NCBI GenBank assembly: GCA_965284565.1
Contig: OZ260100.1
Location: forward strand, 682,001-746,000
From: BRH-c54 sp965284565
GTDB taxonomy: Bacteria > Bacteroidota > Bacteroidia > Flavobacteriales_E > Vicingaceae
Reading direction: 5' to 3'
Length of the DNA: 64,000 nt
The notes beneath the pieces were generated by a model. The model saw only the letters and a program-made list of their open reading frames with translations. It did not search any database and was not told the origin of the DNA. Below, piece after piece: positions 17,801 to 25,358 of the stretch; position 1 is the stretch's first letter, and the number at the start of each line of letters is the position of its first letter. A program made the translations under genes and the position numbers.

Positions 17801-20800
17801 AAGTAGAATAACTATATACATCTTCAATTCGATTATTATTAATGATATTTCCATGTGATTCAATTGTTGAAGAAGCACCATTAATGGTGATACCATAATA
17901 TCCTCCAATAATATGGTTATTGGTAATAGTATTGTACGCTCCTGATGCTCCAGCAGTAGTTGCACCGGTTAAACTTCCTGAAATCACAATACCTGCATTA
18001 GTTGTTGATGTACTTGTAAGTGCCGATGTTAAATCAACTATACAATTGTTTATCGTATTTGAATCAGCATCATTAATCAACTGTATAGCAAAGTTATTGG
18101 TAGAAGATTGTGTCTGCACAGTCAAACTATCAAAAGTTACATGATCTGCTCCGTCTAATAAAATAATTGAACGTGCTGATGATGTTGTTGTGGAGGTAAT
18201 AATCTCTCCATTTCCGTTAAAAGTAATAGTATTTACACCACTTGCTCCAATAATAGGAGGGATAGTGATTTGCTCATTAAATGGTCCTGATCCTGTTAAT
18301 ACATTAAATACTACAGGTCCTGATATACCACAAGTAATCATATCATTTATGGCATCTGTAAAGGTTAAGTAATTTCCTGTTGTTCCTATTGTGTATGTTC
18401 CTGATAATTGAGTAGCACATCCAGTTGAAAACATATATGGTCCTGACCATAAACTAGTATCATTAACACCACATATACTTCTTACATAAAATTCATAATC
18501 AGATAAAGGAGTTAAACCTGTTATTTGATGTGGATTAGTGGTGGTTCCCGTAATTGTTGGAATACCTGTTGGAGTGAATCCGGCAGTATCCCATTCTATA
18601 TCCCAAACGGTCGCTGTTCCATTTTCTGTCCAACTTAAATCTACTGTTGTACCTGTAACATTAATAACTGCTAAGTTAGATGGTTGTGGACAGGCTGGTG
18701 GGGTAAATTCTATGGCTCCAGGGTCTGGTGTTACTGCTCTTGTTACTCCGTAAATATCTGTTGTTACATTTACTGATGCATCGGCTATACCATTTATAGC
18801 TGCATTGGTTGGTGTAAATTGTGCTGATGAAGGATTCGCAAAAATTGGGTCGTCATCTACTGAATTGGCATCGCCTGATGTGGCTGTTTGCCAATCTAAT
18901 AAGGTAGCTTGAGCTCCTCCTGAATAGCCAATATTATTGGTTCCAGCTGGTGCATTTATATACAACACATTGTTATTGCTTGTAACCACAGATGCTGACG
19001 CATTTAAATAAATACAATATTTTATTCCCGTTCCACCTCTGGTTATTGATATAATGTTATTTTTAAATTCTATATTGGATGCAGTAGTTGTTTGATACAA
19101 CCCTCTTGTGTTTCCTCCCGTAGCATTTACATCATCTAATGAAATGGTATTATGCAAATAATGAACACCGTCACTTCCTGTATTATAAAAGGCATACAGT
19201 GTTCCATTATTATTAATATTATAGATTAAATTATTTACCACTCTATTTTCATCACCTATTGCAGCATCAACACTTGAATGATATATTGGGTATGAAACAT
19301 CTGTTCCTGCTGTTAATGTTCCTGTATAGGCATCATGAATTTGATTAGCTTCTATTAAATTTCTACTACCACTAGTAACAAAATACAAAGCATAAAAATT
19401 ATCTACAGTTAATCTATTCATTCTGTGAATATCATTATTAGATATTACAGAGTTCGATATGCTTCTTAAGTAAGCTCCATAGTAATAAAAATCTTGAATA
19501 ATATTACCTGCTACAATATTACTCACAGACTCATTAGTTGAAGAAGCTCCATTTATAGTAATACCATAATAACCACCAATAATAGTGTTATTAGTAAATG
19601 TATTGTTAGTACCTGAAGCTCCCGCTGTCGTTGCACTAGTTAAACTTCCTGATACAACTATTCCTGCATTTGATGAAACTGTTGATGATAAAGTAGACGT
19701 TAAGTCTATATTACAATTATTAATGGTATTAAAGTCTGCATTATTAGTAAGGTGAATTGCAAAATTGTCGGTAGCAGATTGTGTAACAATATTTAAACTA
19801 TCAAAAGTAATATAATCAGCATCATCTAACCTAATAACAAAATTATCTGATGAACTTGTTGATGCATAAGTAATGGTTTCTCCATTTCCGTTAAAGATAA
19901 CAGTATTTGTTGCACTAGAATTAATTATCAGTGGTATAGTTATTTGCTCATTAAATGGACCTGAACCTGATAACACATTAAATACTACTGGTCCTGCAAT
20001 ACCACACGACATGGCTGCAACTGCTGCTGTAAAATTAGGATAGTTTCCTGATGCTCCAATAGTATATGTTCCTGCCGGTAAGTTGGGTGTTGTTTGTACA
20101 AAAACTGATGCTGACGTGTCTGCTAAAGAACTATTTGTACAAGTTACTTCACATGCATAATAAGTATCAACCGTTTGGGAAACATTTTCTGCTACAGATG
20201 TAGCTCCTGCAATATATGTCCATGGACCTGTTGCTGAAGGTGCTGTCATCCATTGAAAAGTGATTCCTGCTCCCATAGTTTGACCTGAAAGTGATAATCC
20301 AAATGATTGATTAGCACAAATATTTGTTGGTGCAGAAGCAGTTCCTCCTAATGGTACTCCTGAACATGGAGGAGGAGTCGTAAAAGTTATTCTAATATTA
20401 GGTCTTTGTTTATAAGTAGATAGATTGCTATTACTTCCTACAGCCTCACCAATAATATAAGTATCAAACCCTGAAGTATATTCCCATGCAAAGTTCCCTG
20501 TAGCTCCAGCACCTCCAGGCATTGTATGTTCTGTTGAAAGCTCTAGAGATCCTCCAGTATAGACAAATGGATTGGTCAATGTTATTGTCATCCATCCACT
20601 AGTCGCAGGTACATTAAAAGTATTATCAGTATATACTACTGTTTGTGTGGCAACTATATTACTCCATTCAGTAGCAATTGTTCCCGTTAATGGAGGAGTA
20701 TTAGAAGTGTTACCCATTCTTAATGTGTATGGAATACCATTATCAAAATTATGGGCAGTTGTTTTATTAAATGCTACATCAGTTATAATATCACCAGGGT

Positions 20801-21005
20801 TTATTCCGGATGCACTTAATTCCGCAGCTGTAAAAATAATATTACTAAATGCTCCAGTAGTTAGAGAGGTTGCACTATATCGATATAAAGGACTATATAG
20901 CGTATTCCCTGGACTTGATGTGCCAGTACCTATTTGAACTGTAGTTTGTCCAATTAATTGGACAAGAGACAAACAGTAAATAAAAAATAATATGGATTTT
21001 TTCAT
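14886..21005 (-). CDS. Giant T9SS type A surface protein with duplicated beta-helix and MAM-like domains
   Basis: A 2039-residue secreted protein. Order: signal peptide (1-19); an N-terminal domain starting VQIGTGTSSPGNTLYSPLY (20-210); an Ig-like segment (about 215-305); a right-handed beta-helix A (about 310-768, NTINNCNIDL, NSVISNNDIH); fibronectin III (770-865); beta-helix B (868-1320); fibronectin III (1325-1420); a MAM/jelly-roll-like domain (APWLDDVETHATT, 1421-1590); fibronectin III (1597-1690); a second MAM-like domain (APWFDDVDTHATT, 1691-1860); a PKD-like segment with three cysteines; and the sorting domain (VYPNPNKGQFTLN...KKIIVQ). The beta-helix plus Fn3 pair is a 1.67-kb internal duplication. 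It is likely a surface adhesin or carbohydrate-binding protein (inference). It stands alone with its own terminator. Confidence 0.88.
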   Translation of the reverse strand: MKKSILFFIYCLSLVQLIGQTTVQIGTGTSSPGNTLYSPLYRYSATSLTTGAFSNIIFTAAELSASGINPGDIITDVAFNKTTAHNFDNGIPYTLRMGNTSNTPPLTGTIATEWSNIVATQTVVYTDNTFNVPATSGWMTITLTNPFVYTGGSLELSTEHTMPGGAGATGNFAWEYTSGFDTYIIGEAVGSNSNLSTYKQRPNIRITFTTPPPCSGVPLGGTASAPTNICANQSFGLSLSGQTMGAGITFQWMTAPSATGPWTYIAGATSVAENVSQTVDTYYACEVTCTNSSLADTSASVFVQTTPNLPAGTYTIGASGNYPNFTAAVAAMSCGIAGPVVFNVLSGSGPFNEQITIPLIINSSATNTVIFNGNGETITYASTSSSDNFVIRLDDADYITFDSLNIVTQSATDNFAIHLTNNADFNTINNCNIDLTSTLSSTVSSNAGIVVSGSLTSATTAGASGTNNTFTNNTIIGGYYGITINGASSTNESVSNIVAGNIIQDFYYYGAYLRSISNSVISNNDIHRMNRLTVDNFYALYFVTSGSRNLIEANQIHDAYTGTLTAGTDVSYPIYHSSVDAAIGDENRVVNNLIYNINNNGTLYAFYNTGSDGVHYLHNTISLDDVNATGGNTRGLYQTTTASNIEFKNNIISITRGGTGIKYCIYLNASASVVTSNNNVLYINAPAGTNNIGYSGGAQATLLDWQTATSGDANSVDDDPIFANPSSAQFTPTNAAINGIADASVNVTTDIYGVTRAVTPDPGAIEFTPPACPQPSNLAVINVTGTTVDLSWTENGTATVWDIEWDTAGFTPTGIPTITGTTTNPHQITGLTPLSDYEFYVRSICGVNDTSLWSGPYMFSTGCATQLSGTYTIGTTGNYLTFTDAINDMITCGISGPVVFNVLTGSGPFNEQITIPPIIGASGVNTITFNGNGEIITSTTTSSARSIILLDGADHVTFDSLTVQTQSSTNNFAIQLINDADSNTINNCIVDLTSALTSTSTTNAGIVISGSLTGATTAGASGAYNTITNNHIIGGYYGITINGASSTIESHGNIINNNRIEDVYSYSTYLRSISNSTISFNDISRPNRTSVTTFYGLYFITSGERNTVEGNRLHDPFRGLGGVSTSTSYPIYHSGVDATVGNENRVINNLIYNINSNGTIYAFYNSGSGGVHYYHNTISLDDQNATGGTTRGFYQTLTASNIEFKNNIVTVTRSGTGTKYCVYHGTSTSTITSDNNVLYMNASAGTNNIGYSGGAQATLLDWQTATTGDANSVDVNPLYVNPTANDFAPSNPLVDGIADASVNVTTDIFGTTRAATPDPGAIEFTPPNCSQPVNLATISVTSTTANLSWTETGTATTWQIDWDTAGVAQGFGNLVVTTNNPHTITGLLPQSEYRYYVRSICAVGDTSLWSNPYTLTSLCAPATAPWLDDVETHATTTNSTIENCWSSSPSGTTASFRWNIDGVGSTPTGSTGPSGAYSGNNYFYVESSSGSTGDEAFLSLPLIDASALTTPMLEYYYHMYGSSTGDLYVEMFDGTNWTKIDSIKGEQQTSDTDPWLKQQVILSGAVSDTLQLRFVAVKGSGGLGDISIDDVSVLETPSCPEPKFLGVSNLSPTQTDFVWTEVGSATTWQLEWALSGFTLGNGVRLNTTTNPYTQLGLSPQTEYDFYVRSICGVGDTSLWVGPFTFTTPCTAVNAPWFDDVDTHATTINSTIENCWSSSPTGTTSAYRWDIDGAGSTPSSSTGPSGAFSGNNYFYTEASDGSTGDVAELYSPLIDVSSLNTPELEFYYHMYGSTMGDLYIDINDGTNWITVDSIMGEQQTSATDPWLKRSVILLGYTNTIQVRFRSIRSTNFYGDMSLDDVRIKEATVCSPQIVNLGNDTIICGTDSVILNAGANYINYLWSDAAETTSPTLTVDSTTFGIGIHTISVEVVDSTNSCVSRDTIVVEITTCVGIEDLASTVDLNVYPNPNKGQFTLNLTTQNTTDLQIRITNIQGQEVFVKNNFDNINVINEEINIGNVKGVYFINIMTNNEVITKKIIVQ
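17030..20090 (-). repeat. 1.67-kb internal duplication in the giant T9SS gene
   Basis: Two copies (about 18700-20090 and 17030-18410, each extending through the following Fn3 segment) encode the paralogous beta-helix regions. Long near-identical stretches remain, for example around 18897-18950 and 17225-17278, offset by about 1672 bp. At protein level both contain GPVVFNVL.GSGPFNEQIT, IIGGYYGITINGASST and IGYSGGAQATLLDWQTAT. Confidence 0.8.
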
Positions 21006-21090
21006 GGCTCTTATATTTTAGTTAGATTATAAAATTAACTTAGTTAGAATAATTTTGAATAAAAATAAATTTGAAAAGGCAAAGTTCAAG

Positions 21091-21117
21091 AAAATTTAAC
21101 GTGACTTGTTAAATTTT
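21091..21117. other. AT-rich hairpin downstream of alr
   Basis: AAAATTTAAC and GTTAAATTTT form perfect 10-bp arms around a 7-nt loop (GTGACTT). It lies between the alr stop codon (21186) and the giant gene start (21005), both minus strand. It may be a weak terminator for alr or a leader structure; there is no clear T-tract. Confidence 0.4.
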
Positions 21118-21185
21118 GTATAACTATTAGACCTCGATACGACAATTGACCTATAAAGGTTACTTTTTTTAAGACGAAATTCTAA

Positions 21186-22262
21186 TTAAATAAAATCTCG
21201 TTTTACTCTGGGAGAGATAGTGGTAAAAACCTCATAAGGTATGGTTTTCAGAACATTAGACAAAGAAAGAACACTTTCTTTAGTATTGAAAAATAAAGCA
21301 ATATCCTCTTCAGAGCACTCTATATCAGTTACATCTACCATAGTAATGTCCATACAAATATTTCCTATAGTTGGAGCTGGTTTTCCGTTCACAATTAAAG
21401 ACCAATTGCCATTTCCCAACTGACGGTTAAATCCATCTGCATAACCAATAGGTATCGTTGCAATGGTGGACGGTTTTGTTACTTTTCCCATCCTTCCATA
21501 ACCAATGGTTTCGCCAGCTTGTAAATGATGAATTTGAGCAATTTTGGTTTTTAAAACTGCCACATTTTTTAATGTTGCATTTGCTGCTTCATCTTCTGTA
21601 AGTCCCAACAAACCTATTCCCAACCTTACCATATCGTAATGTGCCTCCGGAAAACGAACAATAGCATTTGAATTTGCAATATGCCTATGAATTTTATAAT
21701 TGAATGATGTTGAAATTTTCTCAGCCATCTTTTCAAATTGTTTTATTTGATTTAATGAATAATCATCTTCATTAGGATTATCTGAAGAACTTAGCTGAGA
21801 AAAAACGCTTTCTATAATTATATTCGGGTATTGTAGAATTATTTTTATTACATCATCCAATTCATCCATTTTCAATCCCAAACGATGCATTCCTGTATCT
21901 AACTTTAAATGAATGTTATAATTTTTATCTACAGGTAATGTTTTAATAGTGTTAACAAAAGCTGTTAATGATGTTAATGAAAATATTGCTGGAGTAAGCT
22001 GGTGCTTTATTACTAAATCAAAACTTTCTAACTCGGGCTTCATTATGGCAATTGGCAATTTTACTCCCGACTTTCTAATTTCTACTCCTTCTAAAATATT
22101 AGCAACTCCTAAATAGTCTACTCCTTGTTCTTCTAAAAATTTCGACAACCCAATAGGACCAAGTCCGTAGCCATAAGCTTTTACCATTACCATAATTTTG
22201 GTTGATGGCTTTAGTAATCCCCTAAAATAATTAAGGTTGTGAGCTAAATTTTCTTTACTCAC
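21186..22262 (-). CDS. alr: Alanine racemase (start codon uncertain)
   Basis: A PLP enzyme making D-alanine for peptidoglycan. The PLP lysine is in MVMVKAYGYG (K28 counted from the GTG at 22262) and the catalytic tyrosine in IPIGYADGFNR (near 271). GNICMDITMVDVT is the second-monomer active-site loop. The frame remains open upstream to 22331 and encodes ...KKLKYDTVLE directly before V-SKENLAHNLNYF, which is the conserved first strand of the family (TVLEINL..L.HNLNY). A GTG start at 22262 would cut that strand, yet no ATG, GTG or TTG lies between it and the stop at 22332-22334. The sequence is closest in style to the Alr half of MurF-Alr fusions of Bacteroidota, but no MurF is upstream. Function call firm, start unsure. 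Confidence 0.88.
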   Translation of the reverse strand: MSKENLAHNLNYFRGLLKPSTKIMVMVKAYGYGLGPIGLSKFLEEQGVDYLGVANILEGVEIRKSGVKLPIAIMKPELESFDLVIKHQLTPAIFSLTSLTAFVNTIKTLPVDKNYNIHLKLDTGMHRLGLKMDELDDVIKIILQYPNIIIESVFSQLSSSDNPNEDDYSLNQIKQFEKMAEKISTSFNYKIHRHIANSNAIVRFPEAHYDMVRLGIGLLGLTEDEAANATLKNVAVLKTKIAQIHHLQAGETIGYGRMGKVTKPSTIATIPIGYADGFNRQLGNGNWSLIVNGKPAPTIGNICMDITMVDVTDIECSEEDIALFFNTKESVLSLSNVLKTIPYEVFTTISPRVKRDFI

Positions 22263-22421
22263 TTCAAGGACGGTATCGTACTTTAGTTTTTTTATAACGT
22301 GCTGTTTTTTATCGATCCAAAAGTAAGAAAGTTAATTTTCCTAAATTAAATTCATCTAAATTTAAAGAAATTTTATAATTGACAATTTAAAAGTAACTTC
22401 GCCCGAATTTAATTTTAAAAC

Positions 22422-23756
22422 ATGGAATACATTATACAAGGCGGACAACTTCTTTTAAGCATCTCTATTTTAGTGGTACTGCATGAAGGCGGTCATTTTT
22501 TTGCTGCTAAATTTTTTAAAACTAAAGTAGAAAGTTTTTATCTATTCTTTAACCCATGGTTTTCTTTGTATAAAAAGAAAATTGGTGATACCGAATATGG
22601 TATTGGTTGGTTGCCATTAGGTGGTTATGTTAAAATTGCCGGAATGATTGACGAAAGCATGGACAAAGAACAAATGAAACAGCCACCACAACCGTGGGAG
22701 TTTCGTGCTAAACCAACTTGGCAAAGATTAATCATTATGCTTGGAGGTATAATTGTAAACGTAATTGTAGGTTTTTTAATTTATAGTTTTGTTTTAATGG
22801 GTTATGGCGAAAAGTTCTTGCCTGCTAGCGAGCTTGAAGATGGTGTTTGGTGTTTAAATGAGTCTATTACCAACGAAATTGGCTTACAAACAGGAGATAA
22901 AATTATTACCATTAATGGAAAATCTCCTGAAACCTTTGAGCAAATGCAAGAAGAAATGTTCTATTCCAAAACAATGGTGGTAGAACGTAATGGAGAGCAA
23001 GTAACACTTGATATACCTACCGATTTAATTGACAAGTTATTAAAAGAAAAAAGAGGTCCTTTATTTGCCTACCGAATTCCTTTTACAGTTGGCGGCACAT
23101 TAAAAGATTACCCTGCTGAAAAAGCAGGTCTTCAGCCAAAAGATAAAATTATTGGAATAAATGATGTAACTGTTAATTATTATGATGAGTTTAAAGACAA
23201 ACTAACTCCTTACATTAACCAAACAGTAGATATAAAAGTTATAAGAGATGGCGAAACCATTACACTTCCTGTTGAAATTGTAGATTCTGCTTTTATTGGT
23301 GTTTCTCCTTATGCGTATTCATTAACTGAACTAGAGAAAGAAGGAGTTTATACCCCAAAAACTGTTCATTATTCCTTTTTTGCTGCTTTTCCTAGAGGCA
23401 TTGAAATTGCTGTTGAAAAAATTGTAAACTATTACAAGCAATTTAAATTAATGCTTAATCCTGAAACCGGAGCTTATAAAGGAATGGGAGGATTTGCAAC
23501 AATAAGCAAACTTTTTGGATCAGAATGGGTGTGGCAAAATTTCTGGGAAAAAACTGCTTGGATTTCGTTGGTGTTAGCATTTATGAATTTATTGCCTATT
23601 CCAGCTTTGGATGGCGGGCATGTTATGTTTTTATTATATGAAATGATTACTGGCAGAAAACCTAATGAAAAAATTATGGAATATGCACAAGTAGCAGGCA
23701 TGGTGCTTTTATTGGCTTTAATGCTATATGCCAATACTGACTGGCTTAGGTTTTAA
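22422..23756 (+). CDS. rseP: RIP metalloprotease RseP (site-2 protease, M50)
   Basis: A 444-residue intramembrane zinc protease of the inner membrane. It cleaves membrane-anchored anti-sigma factors or signal-peptide remnants within the membrane. The zinc motif is HEGGH at H21-H25 in the first helix, and the third ligand is in ALDGGH (D397) near the C-terminus. Two PDZ-like regions lie between (about 130-200 and 205-290; GLQTGDKIITINGK and GLQPKDKIIGINDV), as in E. coli RseP. At least four membrane segments are evident. It is transcribed divergently from alr with 159 nt between them, and followed by an unknown secreted protein and a deacetylase on the same strand. Confidence 0.95.
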   Translation: MEYIIQGGQLLLSISILVVLHEGGHFFAAKFFKTKVESFYLFFNPWFSLYKKKIGDTEYGIGWLPLGGYVKIAGMIDESMDKEQMKQPPQPWEFRAKPTWQRLIIMLGGIIVNVIVGFLIYSFVLMGYGEKFLPASELEDGVWCLNESITNEIGLQTGDKIITINGKSPETFEQMQEEMFYSKTMVVERNGEQVTLDIPTDLIDKLLKEKRGPLFAYRIPFTVGGTLKDYPAEKAGLQPKDKIIGINDVTVNYYDEFKDKLTPYINQTVDIKVIRDGETITLPVEIVDSAFIGVSPYAYSLTELEKEGVYTPKTVHYSFFAAFPRGIEIAVEKIVNYYKQFKLMLNPETGAYKGMGGFATISKLFGSEWVWQNFWEKTAWISLVLAFMNLLPIPALDGGHVMFLLYEMITGRKPNEKIMEYAQVAGMVLLLALMLYANTDWLRF

Positions 23757-23861
23757 TTAACTTCTATTTGTTTACAAACTTCCCTCGCTTAAAGTTTTCT
23801 ATAACATATTTTGGCATAATTTTATGGTGAATAGCATTATTCATCAATAAAAAATTAACCT

Positions 23862-24686
23862 ATGAAATTAATTTCCAAGATTCTATTATTATTTGCAATT
23901 ATAAACGTTAGCATTTTATCTGCCCAAGAAACAACTACAGGTGATGCTATCATACACGACCCTGCAACCAAAAACAATGTGCTAATCATTCCTTTCGAAT
24001 CTAAAATGTACTTCTCTGATATTGATGGAGATTTAAGTCAGAAAAACGAAATGAATTTTCATGAAATAAAAGCTATGTTTCGTGCAGAATTAGATAAAAA
24101 TCTATTTATCTCACTTAAAGAGTATTTTAATCCATTATCGTTTTATACTATGGAACAAGATGTTGTTCAAAAAGAACTGACTTATATCTACAGTTCCATT
24201 GGCTACAAATACCAAATAATTGAACCCGAAGTTGTAGAAAAAGAAACTCCTGCTAAAAAGCTATTCAATAAAATTAAACCCAAAGAAAAAGAAAAAGAGC
24301 CACAAGCAGCAACCATACAAAACGGTGAGGTTGTTTCTGAAGTAGATAATCGTGAAAAATTTATGAATACCGTTATTACCAATGAAAACCTAATTCCCAA
24401 TTTAAACAAAACTTACGAAGCAACATATTATGTATTTATCAATCAACTAGACATTAAAAAAAGTGCTGACAATGCTTATAAAGCTGGCGAAGATCAATAC
24501 AAAAGAGAAATAAAAGTACATTATACCATTATTAATAGTAACACCAAAGAAGTAAGTTCGGGAGCAATTATCTCCAGGTTTAATTCTAGCGAAAGTGATA
24601 TTAATAAAATAATCAAAATTCATTTTCCATTAATTGCTGAAAAAATCACAAAAAAACTGGTTGCGCCAACAATTCAAGCAGAATAA
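23862..24686 (+). CDS. Secreted protein of unknown function
   Basis: A 274-residue protein with a signal peptide (about 1-21, ending LSAQE). No family is recognised with confidence. The segment VLIIPFESKMYFSDIDGDL and the amphipathic pattern after it recall periplasmic proteins of Bacteroidota whose gene precedes a polysaccharide deacetylase. A charged Lys/Glu/Pro linker (about 120-155, KKLFNKIKPKEKEKE) divides two parts. Its stop codon directly abuts the ATG of the deacetylase (TAAATG), so the two are translationally linked and may act together at the envelope (inference). Confidence 0.7.
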   Translation: MKLISKILLLFAIINVSILSAQETTTGDAIIHDPATKNNVLIIPFESKMYFSDIDGDLSQKNEMNFHEIKAMFRAELDKNLFISLKEYFNPLSFYTMEQDVVQKELTYIYSSIGYKYQIIEPEVVEKETPAKKLFNKIKPKEKEKEPQAATIQNGEVVSEVDNREKFMNTVITNENLIPNLNKTYEATYYVFINQLDIKKSADNAYKAGEDQYKREIKVHYTIINSNTKEVSSGAIISRFNSSESDINKIIKIHFPLIAEKITKKLVAPTIQAE

Positions 24687-25295
24687 ATGTATTTAGTAAA
24701 ATCGCCATTTTTTCTCAAAAAATATTACGCCAATTTTGTTTGGAAAATTCCCACTACCGAAAAAATTATTTACCTCACTTTTGATGATGGTCCAACCCCT
24801 GAAATTACAGAGTGGACATTAGCATCACTAAAAAAATTTAATGCAAAAGCTACTTTCTTTTGTATTGGTAATAATGTAGCAAAATATCCTATTATTTTCA
24901 ATAAAATAATGGAAGAAGGACATGCTGTTGGCAACCATACACATCACCACTTAAACGGTTGGCACACCAACAACGAAGATTACCTCCGTAACATAAAAAA
25001 ATGCGAAGAAGTAGTTAAAAGCAAGCTATTTCGTCCACCTTATGGCAGAATAAAAAAATCTCAGTATGAGCTGATAAGAAATAATTACCAAGTAATTATG
25101 TGGGATGTGTTAAGTGGTGATTTTGACCCAAAGACAAGTACAGAAAAATGCCTAAGCAATGTAATAAACAACGCTGCCGAAGGAGCCATCATTGTCTTTC
25201 ATGATAGCATGAAAGCTGCCGATAATCTTAAATTTACTTTACCAAAAGTATTAGCCCATTTTGCTGAACAAGGGTATCGGTTTGAAAAGTTGTAA
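24687..25295 (+). CDS. Polysaccharide deacetylase (NodB homology domain)
   Basis: A 202-residue carbohydrate esterase family 4 protein. All NodB motifs are present: TFDDGP (D33 catalytic base, D34 metal ligand), GNHTHHHLNGW (the H-x-x-x-H metal ligands), RPPYGR, WDVLSGDFDP and IVFHDS (catalytic histidine). Members remove N-acetyl groups from peptidoglycan, chitin-like sugars or other glycans. There is no typical signal peptide; the short hydrophobic start (MYLVKSPFFLKKYYANFVW) may anchor it or it may act in the cytoplasm. The ATG abuts the stop of the preceding gene. Confidence 0.92.
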   Translation: MYLVKSPFFLKKYYANFVWKIPTTEKIIYLTFDDGPTPEITEWTLASLKKFNAKATFFCIGNNVAKYPIIFNKIMEEGHAVGNHTHHHLNGWHTNNEDYLRNIKKCEEVVKSKLFRPPYGRIKKSQYELIRNNYQVIMWDVLSGDFDPKTSTEKCLSNVINNAAEGAIIVFHDSMKAADNLKFTLPKVLAHFAEQGYRFEKL

Positions 25296-25358
25296 ATTAG
25301 TTTAAGTGTGAAGTTCATTTAAGGTTATTAAGTGATTTTTGTATATTTTATCTCTCCC

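Noticed and set aside
16439..20937. Several plus-strand open frames of 60-121 codons inside the giant T9SS gene
   Set aside because: They lie opposite a well-supported gene with clear domains; Thr/Ser/Gly-rich repeats leave the reverse strand open. No start context or homology.
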